From the NCBI GenBank assembly GCA_002898255.1, contig BEIE01000001.1, positions 806,001-870,000 of the forward strand: a stretch of 64,000 nt of DNA, read 5' to 3'. Under the pieces are notes generated by a model, which saw only the letters and a list, made by a program, of their open reading frames with translations, searched no databases and was not told the DNA's origin. This DNA is from a bacterium HR28. GTDB taxonomy: Bacteria > Chloroflexota > Chloroflexia > Thermomicrobiales > Thermomicrobiaceae. This document shows, in pieces, positions 16,729-25,829 of this stretch. A program made the translations under genes and the position numbers. Each line of letters begins with the position of its first letter. Within the stretch, counting starts at the first letter, position 1.

Positions 16729-18180
16729 GTGAGCGAGCGGGCGATTGGGACAGGTGCTGCAGTGGGCGAGGGATGGCTCGAGCGCTTTTTCCATCTCCGC
16801 GAGCTCGGCACGAACGTGCGGACAGAAATCTTGGGAGGTGTGACAACTTTCATCGTGATGGCCTATATCATCTTCGTCAACCCTCAGATCCTCAGTACCC
16901 CTGACGTACCGGACAAGTTGCCGATTTCGGCGGTCACGACTGCCACGGCGTTCGTTGCGGGGGTAATGACGATCGCGATGGGACTGGTAACGAACCGTGC
17001 CTTCGCAATGGCGCCAGGCATGGGACTGAATGCCGTCGTCGCCTTCCAGCTGATGGGCGCGATGGGGCTGACCGCAGCGGAGGCGATGGGGGTGATCGTT
17101 GCGGAAGGGATCGTGATCACGATTCTTGTGTTGCTTGGCATCCGGCGCTACGTGATGGAGGCGATCCCGCTGGAGCTCAAGCAGGCGATCTCGGTCGGTA
17201 TCGGCCTCTTTATCCTGTTCATCGGTTTGGTGAATGGCGGGATCATTGTGGCGGATCCAGCAACGCTCGTTCGTCTCGGCGATCTCCGCGGTGTTCCCGT
17301 CTTCGTGACTGGCGTTGGCCTGATCATCACGCTGTTTTTGCTGGCGCGCGGGATCCGCGGCGCACTGCTCTGGGGAATCCTGCTCACCACTGTCGTCGCG
17401 ATTGTGGTTCGGGCAGTGACCGGCACTGAAGCCTTTCCGCCCGGCGTTGCCCAGCTCCCCAGCCAGTGGATTGCCGTGCCGGACTTCAGCCGGATTGGTG
17501 ATTTCAGCTTCGGATTCTTCACCAAGCTCGGCGTCCTGACGGCGATCCTCGTCGTCTTTTCGATCATGCTGGCCGACTTTTTCGATACGATGGGAACCTT
17601 AATTGGAGTAGGGCGGCGAGCTGGTTACCTGAACGAGCGGGGCGAGTTTCCGCAGGCTCAGCGAGCCCTTCTCGTCGATTCTCTGGGCGCGGTGATGGGC
17701 GGTGCTTGCAGTGCCTCTTCAGCAACGACCTACATTGAATCGGCAGCGGGCATTAGCGTTGGCGGTCGGAGCGGTCTGGTCTCGGTCGTTACCGGAATCC
17801 TCTTTCTCTTGTCGATGCCGTTCTGGCCGGTAGTTGGGATTGTTCCGGCACAGGCCACGGCACCAGCACTGATTATCGTGGGCTGGATGATGATGGGTGT
17901 GCTGAGCGAGGCTGAGGCGGAGGCGGAGGCAAAGGAATCGCGTGTCCGGATTGGCGGCATCGACTTTGCGAACCTTGAGATCGGCTTGCCGGTCACGGCG
18001 ACGATGCTGATGATGCCGTTCGCCTACAGTATCACTGACGGGATCGGTGCTGGGTTCATCACCTACACACTTATCAAAGTCTTTCGCGGGAAGTACCGCG
18101 ATGTGCATCCTGTGCTCTACGTCGTGAGCCTCGCATTCATTATCTACTTCTTGCGTCACGCGCTTGGGCTCGTGGTGTAG
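16729..18180 (+). CDS. NCS2 family nucleobase permease (guanine/hypoxanthine, PbuG/AzgA type)
   Basis: Proton-coupled purine transporter of 483 residues with about 12-14 membrane helices. It opens with the AzgA-type sequence LRELGTNVRTEILGGVTTFIVMAYIIFVNP. Further family marks are NRAFAMAPGMGLNAVVAFQ in helix 3, ADFFDTMGTLIGVGRRAGYLNERG in the substrate region (conserved Asp/Thr), and ASSATTYIESAAGISVGGRSGL, which corresponds to the conserved 'gtstvt.yiEsaaGi..GgrtGl' of the family. The GTG at 16729 follows GGAGGAGGTGACAG, an excellent ribosome site. It stands alone. No purine riboswitch was found in its leader. Confidence 0.95.
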   Translation: MSERAIGTGAAVGEGWLERFFHLRELGTNVRTEILGGVTTFIVMAYIIFVNPQILSTPDVPDKLPISAVTTATAFVAGVMTIAMGLVTNRAFAMAPGMGLNAVVAFQLMGAMGLTAAEAMGVIVAEGIVITILVLLGIRRYVMEAIPLELKQAISVGIGLFILFIGLVNGGIIVADPATLVRLGDLRGVPVFVTGVGLIITLFLLARGIRGALLWGILLTTVVAIVVRAVTGTEAFPPGVAQLPSQWIAVPDFSRIGDFSFGFFTKLGVLTAILVVFSIMLADFFDTMGTLIGVGRRAGYLNERGEFPQAQRALLVDSLGAVMGGACSASSATTYIESAAGISVGGRSGLVSVVTGILFLLSMPFWPVVGIVPAQATAPALIIVGWMMMGVLSEAEAEAEAKESRVRIGGIDFANLEIGLPVTATMLMMPFAYSITDGIGAGFITYTLIKVFRGKYRDVHPVLYVVSLAFIIYFLRHALGLVV

Positions 18181-18190
18181 TTTGCAAAGG

Positions 18191-18409
18191 TCAGGTTGGG
18201 GCGGTCTGTCGAACTGCTGTGATCACCAACACAAGGAAGGCGAGACCAATGAGATAGGCACCGAGAACGGCCGCAAGCGTCCACGTGAGCCCGCTCAGAG
18301 GCTCGCCGGTCGTGTCACTGAATTCTGCCTGGCGGATACAATCGAGCAACCAATGTGGTCCGATAAGAAAGACAAGTAGGGCCAGGAGCGCTGTGACGAC
18401 GTCGAGCAT
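18191..18409 (-). CDS. Small two-helix membrane protein, unknown
   Basis: 72 residues with two membrane helices (about 3-22 and 45-66) joined by a polar loop containing DCIRQAEFSDTTGEP. The C-terminus VLVITAVRQTAPT resembles the C-terminus of the next upstream small gene (LAVIAVRQRATS). It lies 22 bases after that gene and ends 10 bases from the convergent purine permease. An upstream GGAG is present 7 bases before the ATG. Function is unknown; the two genes look like an ancient pair. Confidence 0.55.
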   Translation of the reverse strand: MLDVVTALLALLVFLIGPHWLLDCIRQAEFSDTTGEPLSGLTWTLAAVLGAYLIGLAFLVLVITAVRQTAPT

Positions 18410-18431
18410 AAGGAGGCTCCTGGCCCGTCTG

Positions 18432-18605
18432 TCAACTCGTCGCGCGCTGGCGGACAGCGATGACTGCCAAGATCAAGACAAGTGCTGCGAGTGCAAGGAA
18501 GAGCACGGCACCGACTGCTCCACTGATCCAACCAGCGAAGGTGAGTAAGGCGAGCAGGCCGAAAAGCGGTAGCAGGAACCAGATCAAGACCTGCAAACGC
18601 GGCAT
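18432..18605 (-). CDS. Small two-helix membrane protein, unknown
   Basis: 57 residues, nearly all hydrophobic: helix 1 about 5-24 (LQVLIWFLLPLFGLLALLTF) and helix 2 about 31-50, with a short GWISGAVG turn. The ATG at 18605 has AAAGGAG 7 bases upstream; a longer frame from 18737 has no ribosome site. Co-directional with the 72-residue gene and probably in one transcript. No family recognised. Confidence 0.5.
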   Translation of the reverse strand: MPRLQVLIWFLLPLFGLLALLTFAGWISGAVGAVLFLALAALVLILAVIAVRQRATS

Positions 18606-19053
18606 GGCAACGCTCCTTTCGCTGGAAAACTCGCTTGCAAGACGCGAGTTCCACAGCCGCATTTGGTCCCTGTAACTACAGGATACCATGGGAAGAGGGC
18701 GGTCGGAGCGAGATATTTCCGCATGTAGTCCGGGCATCGTACCTTCTCTCGTCAGGTTGTTGATCGTCGGGGCTTGTGCTGCCGCTACCGGTCCGAGATG
18801 TAGGGCGTCATCGATCGGGGCCGTGGGCTTCTCAACTCAACAGATGCAGAGCAGGGACCGTATCGAAGGACGTTGGCCATGAGTGAGTGGGGGTTGCCCA
18901 CCCACGTATCCTCTGCAGGAGGGGAAAGTAGCCGCTGTTGCGTCTGCTGAGGTCCCGGGAGCACCGCTTGCCGCGCCTTGAGGGTGTGGTTCGCGTCCGA
19001 AACCGGCTGTGATGGCGAATTGTCTCTCCAGCAACAGAAACGCTGCTCGCGCG
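18606..19053. other. Intergenic region, nothing recognised
   Basis: About 450 bases between the small membrane genes and the CDF gene. It must hold the promoter of the small genes; a TATCCT hexamer on the minus strand around 18683 could be a -10 but has no good -35. No coding frame, RNA gene or repeat was recognised. Confidence 0.4.
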
Positions 19054-19965
19054 TCATTCTGTCCAGATACGGTAGCCACGTGTGAGGCGCAGGTGCTCCG
19101 GGAGCGCAGGTTCGACGTGCACAGTGACATCTGCCGACTGTCCCACTGCCGCCTCGACGGCGCGGGCAACGGCACTGGCGATGTCATGGGCGGCTCGTAC
19201 GCTGAGCTCGGGGTCGACCTGGATGTGCAGGTCGACCCAGACGAGTCCATCACCGCCGCGGGTGCGGATGTTGTGGACGCCTTGGACCCCGGGCACGTTG
19301 CGCACGGCCTGCTCGATCACTTCGACGGGGACAACGGCGGTGTCGGAGAGCGTGAGTGCGGCATCGCGGATGATCGTCCATGCTCCCCAGCCGATGACGC
19401 CCGCGATACCGGCTGCGAGGAGCGGATCGACGATCGGATAGCCGAGGCGAACAGCGATAAGCCCACCGATCACGGCGATCGACACCAGTGCGTCGGCCGC
19501 GGTGTGCTTGGCGTCGGCGCTTAGGATCGGGCTGCGCAGTTGGCGCCCGCGCTGACGCTCCCACAAACTCACGCCAATGTTGACGCCCAAGGTGACAGCC
19601 ATGACTGCAAAGGAAAGGCCGGTCACGTCCGGATATGCACCAATCTGGAAGCGACGCCACGCCTCTTGCAGGATCTGGACAACGAGCAGTCCCATTGCCC
19701 CGGCGATGACAAGTGCGGTGAGTGCCTCAAAGCGCCGGTGGCCATAGGGGTGTTGCGGATCAGGCGGTCGCGAGGCAACAGCCATCCCGATTAGTCCGAC
19801 GATGTTGGCGGAGGCATCTAACAGCGAGTTCAATCCGTCTGCGAGAATCGAAAGGCTGCCAGTGAGAGCTCCCACGACGAGCTTGGCCACTGCGACCAGG
19901 AGGTTGAGCGCGAGGACGGTCGCGAGGGTCTGTCGGATGGCGCGGGTACGAGACGGGACGTTCAC
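19054..19965 (-). CDS. Cation diffusion facilitator family metal exporter
   Basis: Membrane exporter of 303 residues for divalent metals (zinc, iron, manganese or similar). Six helices are followed by a cytoplasmic metal-binding domain. Metal site motifs are visible: SILADGLNSLLDASANIVGL in helix 2 (D..nsl.D), HPYGHRRFEALTALV after helix 3, and ADAKHTAADALVSIAVIGG in helix 5 (H..sDa.vS). The C-terminal domain has VPGVQGVHNIRTRGGDGLVWVDLHIQVDP, the typical CDF 'h.lr.r..g....vd.hi.vd'. The GTG at 19965 has GGGGGAG upstream; open frame further upstream to 20442 has no family similarity. Single gene, divergent from the dehydratase gene. Confidence 0.92.
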   Translation of the reverse strand: MNVPSRTRAIRQTLATVLALNLLVAVAKLVVGALTGSLSILADGLNSLLDASANIVGLIGMAVASRPPDPQHPYGHRRFEALTALVIAGAMGLLVVQILQEAWRRFQIGAYPDVTGLSFAVMAVTLGVNIGVSLWERQRGRQLRSPILSADAKHTAADALVSIAVIGGLIAVRLGYPIVDPLLAAGIAGVIGWGAWTIIRDAALTLSDTAVVPVEVIEQAVRNVPGVQGVHNIRTRGGDGLVWVDLHIQVDPELSVRAAHDIASAVARAVEAAVGQSADVTVHVEPALPEHLRLTRGYRIWTE

Positions 19966-20441
19966 CGGCTCCCCCAGAGGACTGCCGTGCCTCAGCTTAA
20001 CTCTACTTGGCCGGTTCTCGCGCGGAGAAGAGTAAACCCTGAATTCACGCCAGCAAACAGTCGCGGACAATCGATAATTGGCGATTTTTGCGGCAACCTG
20101 TACACGGTCAAAAGGTACTAGAAAATCTTCTGTACACTCGCACCGAGCCGTGGAATGTTCTGAGGCGGAGAGCAGAGGAGCCTCCTTGGGCTGCTGCGCG
20201 TGGTCTGCCAAGTCACTGAGCGGCGGTAATCTCGGCGAGCAATGGCGAGGAGTCAGCGAGTTCCTCGCTGCATGCCGCTCAATCGGTCGTGGTCGTGCGC
20301 GATACGGGAAGCCCGCCTTGGTGTGGTGAAGATCGAGCTTGGGTGGCAAGCTACCGGTACTGAGCATGCCCGTCGCGCAAATTTCGCTTGTTCCCGTCGT
20401 ATGATTCGCCGCGAGTCTCGCGGGGAGTTTGGAGGGCAGCA
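19966..20441. other. Divergent intergenic region with a repeated CTGTACAC octamer
   Basis: About 475 bases between divergently read CDF and dehydratase genes. A locally AT-rich patch (20085-20140) holds two direct copies of CTGTACAC (20098-20105 and 20130-20137), 32 bases apart, which could be operator half-sites. A TATGAT at about 20399-20404 could be a -10 for the dehydratase gene but lacks a good -35. No coding frame is convincing. Confidence 0.4.
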
Positions 20442-21635
20442 ATGCGGATCACGGATGTCCGCTGCGCGGTGCTCGGCGAGCACCCAGTCGTGCGCATAGT
20501 GACAGACGAAGGGATCGACGGGTACGGGCAGGTCGAGTCGACCAAGTCGTATGTCAAGTGGCACGTGCTTTTTTACCGTGAGCACCTTCTCGGTGAGGAT
20601 CCGACCGATGTCGCGCGGGTGATGCGCAAGATCCGTCGTCTGGGTGCATTTAAGCCGTGGGGCAGCGCGGTCAGTGCGATCGAAATGGCGTTGTGGGACA
20701 TCACTGGCAAGGCGTATGGCGTGCCGGTGTACAAGTTGCTCGGTGGGAAACTCCGTGATCGGGTGCGGATCTACAACGGCGGTGTGCGGCAGCCGCTCCG
20801 CGGGTACCAGCCGGAGCATTTTGTCGAACACGTCCGTTTCATGAAACAGGCACCGGAAAGATTTTCTATTGTGAAGGTCTCGGTCGGCTATCACGGGCCG
20901 ATGTTCGACGCGCTTCCTGGTGCACGCTACGGTGACCCGGTGCGTGGTGCGACGCCGTACCTGAGCCGTGGACCGCTAACCGAACGTGGGCTGCGGCATC
21001 TTGTCACTTGCGTGGAGGCAATGAAGGCCGAACTCGGCGAGGAGATCGGGCTCGCGCTGGATTGTGGGCCGGGCTGGACCGTCCCAGACGCGATTCGCTT
21101 CGCTCGTGCCGTTGAGCATCTGAACCTGCTTTGGCTTGAGGATCTGATCACCGGTGACTACACGCCGTACGTTCTGGCCGATGTTTACCGCGAGGTGACA
21201 GAGCAAACCACTGTGCCGATCCACACGGGTGAGCAGATCTACCTGCGTGAGAACTTTGTGGAGTTGATCGAGCGACACGCGGTCCGGATCATCGGCCCTG
21301 ACCCAGCCGACGTCGGTGGGCTAGCCGAGCTGAAGTGGGTCGCCGAGTACGCGGATCTTCACGGTATCCTGATCGCTCCGCATGGGATCTATGATGGTCT
21401 TATTGGTCTTGCTGCACTCGTTCATGTCTGTGCAACGCTTCCTGACAACTTCATCGCCTTTGAGTATCCGGTGGCACGACCGGAATGGTGGTATGACATC
21501 GTCGTTGGTCTACCTGATCCGATCGTGGTTGATGGGCATATCGCAGTCTGGGATAGTCCGGGACTTGGTGTCACCTTCGACGTCGAACGCGCGCGGCAGT
21601 ATCTGGCCGAAGAAGACCGGGGATTCTTCGACTAA
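20442..21635 (+). CDS. Enolase-superfamily sugar-acid dehydratase (mandelate racemase/muconate lactonizing family)
   Basis: Cytoplasmic magnesium enzyme of 397 residues. It has the capping domain (residues 1-115, with WDITGKAYGVPVYKLLGG) and a TIM barrel. Metal ligands can be assigned as Asp207 (LALDCGPGW), Glu233 (WLEDLI) and Glu264 (IHTGEQIY); a candidate catalytic Lys145 (IVKVSVG) and His314 (IAPHGIYDG) are present. The GE pair at ligand 3 and the PHG motif recall the galactonate/mannonate dehydratase subgroups, but Gly lies where galactonate dehydratase has His two residues after ligand 1, so the substrate is open. The ATG at 20442 has GGAGGG upstream. It begins a plus-strand catabolic cluster. 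Confidence 0.88.
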   Translation: MRITDVRCAVLGEHPVVRIVTDEGIDGYGQVESTKSYVKWHVLFYREHLLGEDPTDVARVMRKIRRLGAFKPWGSAVSAIEMALWDITGKAYGVPVYKLLGGKLRDRVRIYNGGVRQPLRGYQPEHFVEHVRFMKQAPERFSIVKVSVGYHGPMFDALPGARYGDPVRGATPYLSRGPLTERGLRHLVTCVEAMKAELGEEIGLALDCGPGWTVPDAIRFARAVEHLNLLWLEDLITGDYTPYVLADVYREVTEQTTVPIHTGEQIYLRENFVELIERHAVRIIGPDPADVGGLAELKWVAEYADLHGILIAPHGIYDGLIGLAALVHVCATLPDNFIAFEYPVARPEWWYDIVVGLPDPIVVDGHIAVWDSPGLGVTFDVERARQYLAEEDRGFFD

Positions 21636-21665
21636 CGAGACCGAGCGCTAAGGGGGAAAGGAGCG

Positions 21666-22421
21666 ATGATACTGAACTTCGATATCCCGGATATCGAGCG
21701 GCCACCTCGCGATCTTCTCACAGCACTGAGTGCTGAAGTAAGTAGTGCGGCAGCAACCAGCGCGCTCTATCGTCTAGGCATCCGCGACTCGCATTTGCGA
21801 GGTCTGGTGAGCTTCAGCCCGGGGGTGAAAGTCGTCGGGCCAGCCCTCACGCTCCAGTTCATGCCGAAGCGGGAGGACGTGTACGGCCAGACAGAGTATG
21901 ACGACGTGGAACGGCAGCTGCACCGTCATGTTCTCTACAAGGCGCAGCCGGGCGACGTTGTCGTCGTGGATGCACGGGGACATCTTGGCAGTGGTGTTTT
22001 CGGCGAGATGATGCTGACATACTTCAAGGCTAAAGGTGGTGTCGGAGTGGTCGTTGATGGTTGTATCCGCGACTTTCCACGTGTCAAGGAACTCGGCCTT
22101 GGCCTTTGGCTCCGAGGCGTAACGCCGAACTTCCACACCCAAACCGATCTCTTCCCCTTCGCTGTGAACGTGCCGATCGCCTGCGGGGAACGCCTGGTTT
22201 TGCCGGGCGATATCATCATCGCCGACGACGACGGTGCGGTTGTGGTGCCGCGTCAGCTCGCCGAGGCGGTGCTCGCCGACGCGCGTGAGCATGCGGAGTG
22301 GGAGGCGTTCGCCCGAGAGCGGCTTGCGGCTGGAGGCGACTTGCGGGTCTACTATCCCCTGACCGAAGCAGCCCGGACCGAGTACGAGGCCTGGCGACAA
22401 GGACGCCGACAACAAGGCTGA
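21666..22421 (+). CDS. RraA family protein (HMG/CHA aldolase-like)
   Basis: 251 residues of the RraA/4-hydroxy-4-methyl-2-oxoglutarate aldolase fold, 30 bases after the dehydratase gene. The core motif is present: GHLGSGVFGEMMLTYFKAKG (gxlGg...t.aa...G) followed by VVDGCIRDFPRVKEL, in which the Arg-Asp pair binds pyruvate and the divalent metal in catalytic members. The position beside a sugar-acid dehydratase suggests that it splits a 2-keto-3-deoxy or similar acid into pyruvate and an aldehyde; this is inference. The N-terminal 30 residues and a C-terminal helix with REHAEWEAFARERLAAGG are typical of longer members. Confidence 0.85.
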   Translation: MILNFDIPDIERPPRDLLTALSAEVSSAAATSALYRLGIRDSHLRGLVSFSPGVKVVGPALTLQFMPKREDVYGQTEYDDVERQLHRHVLYKAQPGDVVVVDARGHLGSGVFGEMMLTYFKAKGGVGVVVDGCIRDFPRVKELGLGLWLRGVTPNFHTQTDLFPFAVNVPIACGERLVLPGDIIIADDDGAVVVPRQLAEAVLADAREHAEWEAFARERLAAGGDLRVYYPLTEAARTEYEAWRQGRRQQG

Positions 22422-22879
22422 CGCGAACGACTCACAGAGACGAGCTTTCAGCGTCCTTCCCGGCGAGCCATCCGCTGTTCGCATAGGGTTTGAAAGGCCC
22501 AGCGAAAAGCCGAGGCGTGGGGCGCGGTACGACGGTGCCCAGTCCGGAGCCGAAGTTCGTCTGCCCGTTGTCGTCGCCCCGCGATGAGCAGTTGCAGCAA
22601 CGTTCCCCACCACTTTGGTCGGCGTGGCCTCTCTCCGTGCGATGGACTCCCACATACAAGCTGCGGATGAGCAGGATCTCACATGGATGCCCGTTCCCGC
22701 TTGGCGGAAGGGGGTGGAAACTGGTTGCCGAGGGAGACTGGCAGCTCGTTTGGGCGCACATTCTCGCAACACTCGTGCAAGCCGTAGGCTCTGGCCCGTC
22801 ACGTGCTTGGTGGCGCGCGTCACGAGGTACTGCGCTAGGATACCGCTGAGGCATGGCGGCCGGGAAAGGAAGGCGAGAC
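22422..22879. other. Intergenic region, nothing recognised
   Basis: About 460 bases between the RraA and aminoacylase genes in an otherwise tight cluster. No ribosome-site-led frame, no repeat copy and no clear promoter was seen. It may be the site of a lost gene. Confidence 0.35.
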
Positions 22880-24508
22880 GTGGAAGTCGATCTCCTTATT
22901 CGCAACGGGCAGATCGTCGACGGGACGGGGAATCCATGGTTCCACGGTGATGTCGCGGTGCGGGGGGATCGAATCATCGCCGTGACACCGCCGTGCTGCA
23001 TTGCGCCTGAGAATGCCCGGGAAGTCATCGATGCCACGGGGTGTGTCGTTTGCCCGGGGTTCATTGACATCCAGAGTCATTCCATCTATCCGCTCATGAT
23101 CGACGGGCGATCCGTCTCCAAGATCGCGCAGGGGGTCACCACCGAGATTATGGGGGAGGGGTGGACGCCAGCGCCGTTTGGGGGACGGATCCGCGAGCCG
23201 ATCCCTCGCGCCTACTTCGCTCGGCCGCTGCCGGAGTGGGAAGAGCGGGCGCGCCGGTGGCGTCGTTTCCGCGACTGGCTGGAGGCGATGGTCGAACGCG
23301 GCGTTTCGCCGAACATTGGAGCGTTTCTGGCCGGTGGGACACTTCGCGAGTTCGTGAAAGGCTACGACATGACGCCTGCAACACCTGACGAACTCGCGGC
23401 GATGCGTCGCCTCGCTGCCGAGGCGATGGAAGACGGTGCGTTTGGCGTGGCCTACGCGCTGATCTATCCGCCGGATGCCTATACCTCAACCGAGGAACTC
23501 GTGGAGATCTGCCGCGAGGTACGACGCTGGGGAGGCATCTACATCACGCATATCCGTTCAGAGGCGGAACGGCTCTTTGAGGCGCTCGAGGAGGCGATCA
23601 CAATCGGCCAACAGGCGGAGATCCCCGTCGAGATCTATCACTTAAAGGCCTCAGGAAGGCGAAATTGGTGGAAGTTCCCGAGCGTCATTGCCCGGATCGA
23701 GCAGGCTCGGCGCGAAGGACTCGACATAACCGCCGACGTCTACCCTTACACAGCGGCCGGTACCGGGTTGGCCTCAGTCTTGCCGCCCTGGGTGGCAGCG
23801 GAGGGCCGCTTCTACGAAAATCTCCGTGACCCAGTGATGCGCGCCCGTATCCGGCGAGAGGTTGAACAACCCTCGGGTGACTGGGAAGCGCTCGGTCTGG
23901 AGGCTGGGCCGGAGGGGATCATGCCGGTCGGGATGCGCCATCCGGAACTCCAACGGTACGTGGGGAAGCGCCTCTCGGAGATTGCTGCTGAGCGGGGGCA
24001 AGACTGGATCGATACAGTGATCGATCTCCTGCTCACCGAGCAGCGCAACATCTTTACCATCTACTTTGTCATGGATGAAGCGAACGTGCGGCTGGCACTC
24101 CGACAGCCCTGGGTAAAAGTGGCGACGGACGCTGGAGGCCTTGATCCTGCCTGGGCACGGGCAGATGGGCCTGTGCACCCGCGTGCCTACGGGACATACC
24201 CACGGGTGATTGCGCGCTACGTACGGGAAAGCCGTGATCTGACACTGGAAGAGGCGATTCGCAAAATGACGTCGGCCGTCGCGGATCGGCTCGGCCTGCG
24301 TGACCGCGGTCAGGTGCGGCCGGGCTTCTTTGCTGACCTCGTTGTCTTCGATCCAGTCACAATCAGTGATCGAGCAACCTTCGCGGATCCCCACCAGCTG
24401 CCCACGGGGATCCGACACGTGTGGGTGAATGGCGTCCAGGTGCTGCGAGACGGTGTTCACACTGGGGCACTACCGGGCCGGATTGTCTCTGGGCGTGCCT
24501 GCGCGTAG
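22880..24508 (+). CDS. N-acyl-D-amino-acid deacylase-like amidohydrolase (variant metal site)
   Basis: Amidohydrolase-superfamily protein of 542 residues with the D-aminoacylase layout: a small beta domain at both ends (DLLIRNGQIVDGTGNPW, and VRPGFFADLVVFDP near the C-terminus) around a TIM barrel. His224 (YITHIRSE), His254 (EIYHLKASG) and the catalytic Asp417 (VATDAGG) are in place. The usual HxH is QSH (Gln65-Ser66-His67) and the usual metal-bridging Cys in GNCG is replaced by a GEGW motif (92-95). The protein therefore belongs to a variant subgroup and may act on another N-acyl or cyclic substrate. I choose the GTG at 22880 (AAGGAAGGCGAG upstream) over ATG 22853. Confidence 0.82.
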   Translation: MEVDLLIRNGQIVDGTGNPWFHGDVAVRGDRIIAVTPPCCIAPENAREVIDATGCVVCPGFIDIQSHSIYPLMIDGRSVSKIAQGVTTEIMGEGWTPAPFGGRIREPIPRAYFARPLPEWEERARRWRRFRDWLEAMVERGVSPNIGAFLAGGTLREFVKGYDMTPATPDELAAMRRLAAEAMEDGAFGVAYALIYPPDAYTSTEELVEICREVRRWGGIYITHIRSEAERLFEALEEAITIGQQAEIPVEIYHLKASGRRNWWKFPSVIARIEQARREGLDITADVYPYTAAGTGLASVLPPWVAAEGRFYENLRDPVMRARIRREVEQPSGDWEALGLEAGPEGIMPVGMRHPELQRYVGKRLSEIAAERGQDWIDTVIDLLLTEQRNIFTIYFVMDEANVRLALRQPWVKVATDAGGLDPAWARADGPVHPRAYGTYPRVIARYVRESRDLTLEEAIRKMTSAVADRLGLRDRGQVRPGFFADLVVFDPVTISDRATFADPHQLPTGIRHVWVNGVQVLRDGVHTGALPGRIVSGRACA

Positions 24509-24519
24509 AGGAGGAACGC

Positions 24520-25761
24520 ATGCTCGCCTTGCAGGTCGTGGAGAGCGTGCCTCGCTATGTCCTTGCCAAGGCCATTGGGCGGTGGCGTCCTGAAGTCTTC
24601 TGGAATGGGCTCGGTCTCCTGGAATTCCGAGATGTCCCCGAGCCGAGGCTACCGACCGCCGAATGGGTGCGCATTGCGACACGCTACAGCGGCATTTGTG
24701 GCAGTGATGTGGGGCTCATCACGCTCCATGCCAGTCCGACGACATCGCCGCTGGTTTCCTTCCCTTTCACGTTGGGACATGAGACGGTTGGCCGCATTGT
24801 GGAACTCGGGACCGGAGTTGAAGGACTGCACATCGGCCAGCGTGTCACGGTGAATCCGCTGCTCGCCTGTGCGGCTCGCGGTTTCCGCGAGCCGTGCCCG
24901 GAGTGTGCGCGTGGCATGCCGAACCGCTGCTTGCGCTTTCGTGAGGGGACTGTTTCTCCGGGTATCATGATCGGCTTCTGCCGAGATACTGGCGGGGGAT
25001 GGAGCGCGAGCTTCGTTGCGCACCGGTCGCAGGTCGTTCCCATCCCTGACCACGTGAGCGATGAGGAAGGAGTGCTGGCCGAGCCGTTCGCAGTAGCCTT
25101 ACACGCGGTATTGCAGAACTGCCCGGCCGACGACTCCACGGTGCTGGTGCTCGGCGCGGGAATTATCGGGCTGCTGACAATCGCTGCGTTGCGGGCGATC
25201 GGTTCGCGGGCGCGGGTACTCGTCACGGCACGGTACCCCTTCCAGGCGCAGGCAGCAGAACGGCTGGGTGCGGACGTCGTCCTGCTTGGTCGCTCGGGCC
25301 CTGCGCTGTATCGAGAGCTGTCCCGCCTGACCGGAGCGCGAGTGCTGCGAGCTCGGTTCGGCCGCTGGCTGATGCAGGGTGGGGTCGACCAGGTGTTCGA
25401 TTGTGTCGGGTCAGGGCGATCTGTCCATGACGCGCTCGCGGTCACGCGGGCCGGTGGCCGAGTCGTGCTGGTTGGGTTGGCAAGCGACCCACGAGGTGTG
25501 GACTGGACTCCAGTCTGGCTACGGGAAGTGGAGATCCGTGGCTCGATGGCCTACGGGGAGGCAGAACTCGATGGGATTCGTGCCTCGTGCGTTGCACACG
25601 CTGTACGGCTCATGGCGGAGCGGCGAGTGGAGCTCGGCTGGCTGGTGACGCACCGGTTCGCGCTCTCGGACTACCGTGCGGCGTTGGCTGCCGTGACGGC
25701 GAAGGGGGAGAGCGGGGTCATCAAAGCGGTGTTCGAGTTCCCCAGCGAGACGAGCGTCTGA
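24520..25761 (+). CDS. Zinc-dependent medium-chain alcohol/sugar dehydrogenase
   Basis: 413 residues of the MDR superfamily, 11 bases after the aminoacylase gene. An N-terminal GroES-like domain carries the catalytic zinc site (SGICGSDVG and LGHETVG). The structural zinc lobe has four cysteines within CAARGFREPCPECARGMPNRC, with wider first spacing than usual. The NAD(P) domain has VLVLGAGIIGLLTIAALRAIG. Residues 265-300 contain an insertion-like segment (YRELSRLTGARVLRARFGRWLM). The ATG at 24520 follows AGAGGAGGAACGC. Its place after dehydratase, aldolase-like and amidohydrolase genes suggests oxidation of a polyol or sugar acid, or of a 2-keto intermediate. Confidence 0.88.
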   Translation: MLALQVVESVPRYVLAKAIGRWRPEVFWNGLGLLEFRDVPEPRLPTAEWVRIATRYSGICGSDVGLITLHASPTTSPLVSFPFTLGHETVGRIVELGTGVEGLHIGQRVTVNPLLACAARGFREPCPECARGMPNRCLRFREGTVSPGIMIGFCRDTGGGWSASFVAHRSQVVPIPDHVSDEEGVLAEPFAVALHAVLQNCPADDSTVLVLGAGIIGLLTIAALRAIGSRARVLVTARYPFQAQAAERLGADVVLLGRSGPALYRELSRLTGARVLRARFGRWLMQGGVDQVFDCVGSGRSVHDALAVTRAGGRVVLVGLASDPRGVDWTPVWLREVEIRGSMAYGEAELDGIRASCVAHAVRLMAERRVELGWLVTHRFALSDYRAALAAVTAKGESGVIKAVFEFPSETSV

Positions 25762-25770
25762 GTGTCCGCA

Positions 25771-25812
25771 TGACAAGCCGCGGCCTGTAGGCAAACAGGC
25801 CGCGGCTGTCAT
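25771..25812. terminator. Bidirectional terminator-like hairpin between convergent genes
   Basis: A 13-bp perfect GC-rich stem (25776-25788 with 25795-25807) with a 6-base loop, extended by a further TGAC/GTCA pairing around a bulge. It lies midway between the converging stops at 25761 and 25830. The T tract on the plus side is short (CATTT). Confidence 0.65.
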
Positions 25813-25829
25813 TTGGGTCTGCCTCTGTC

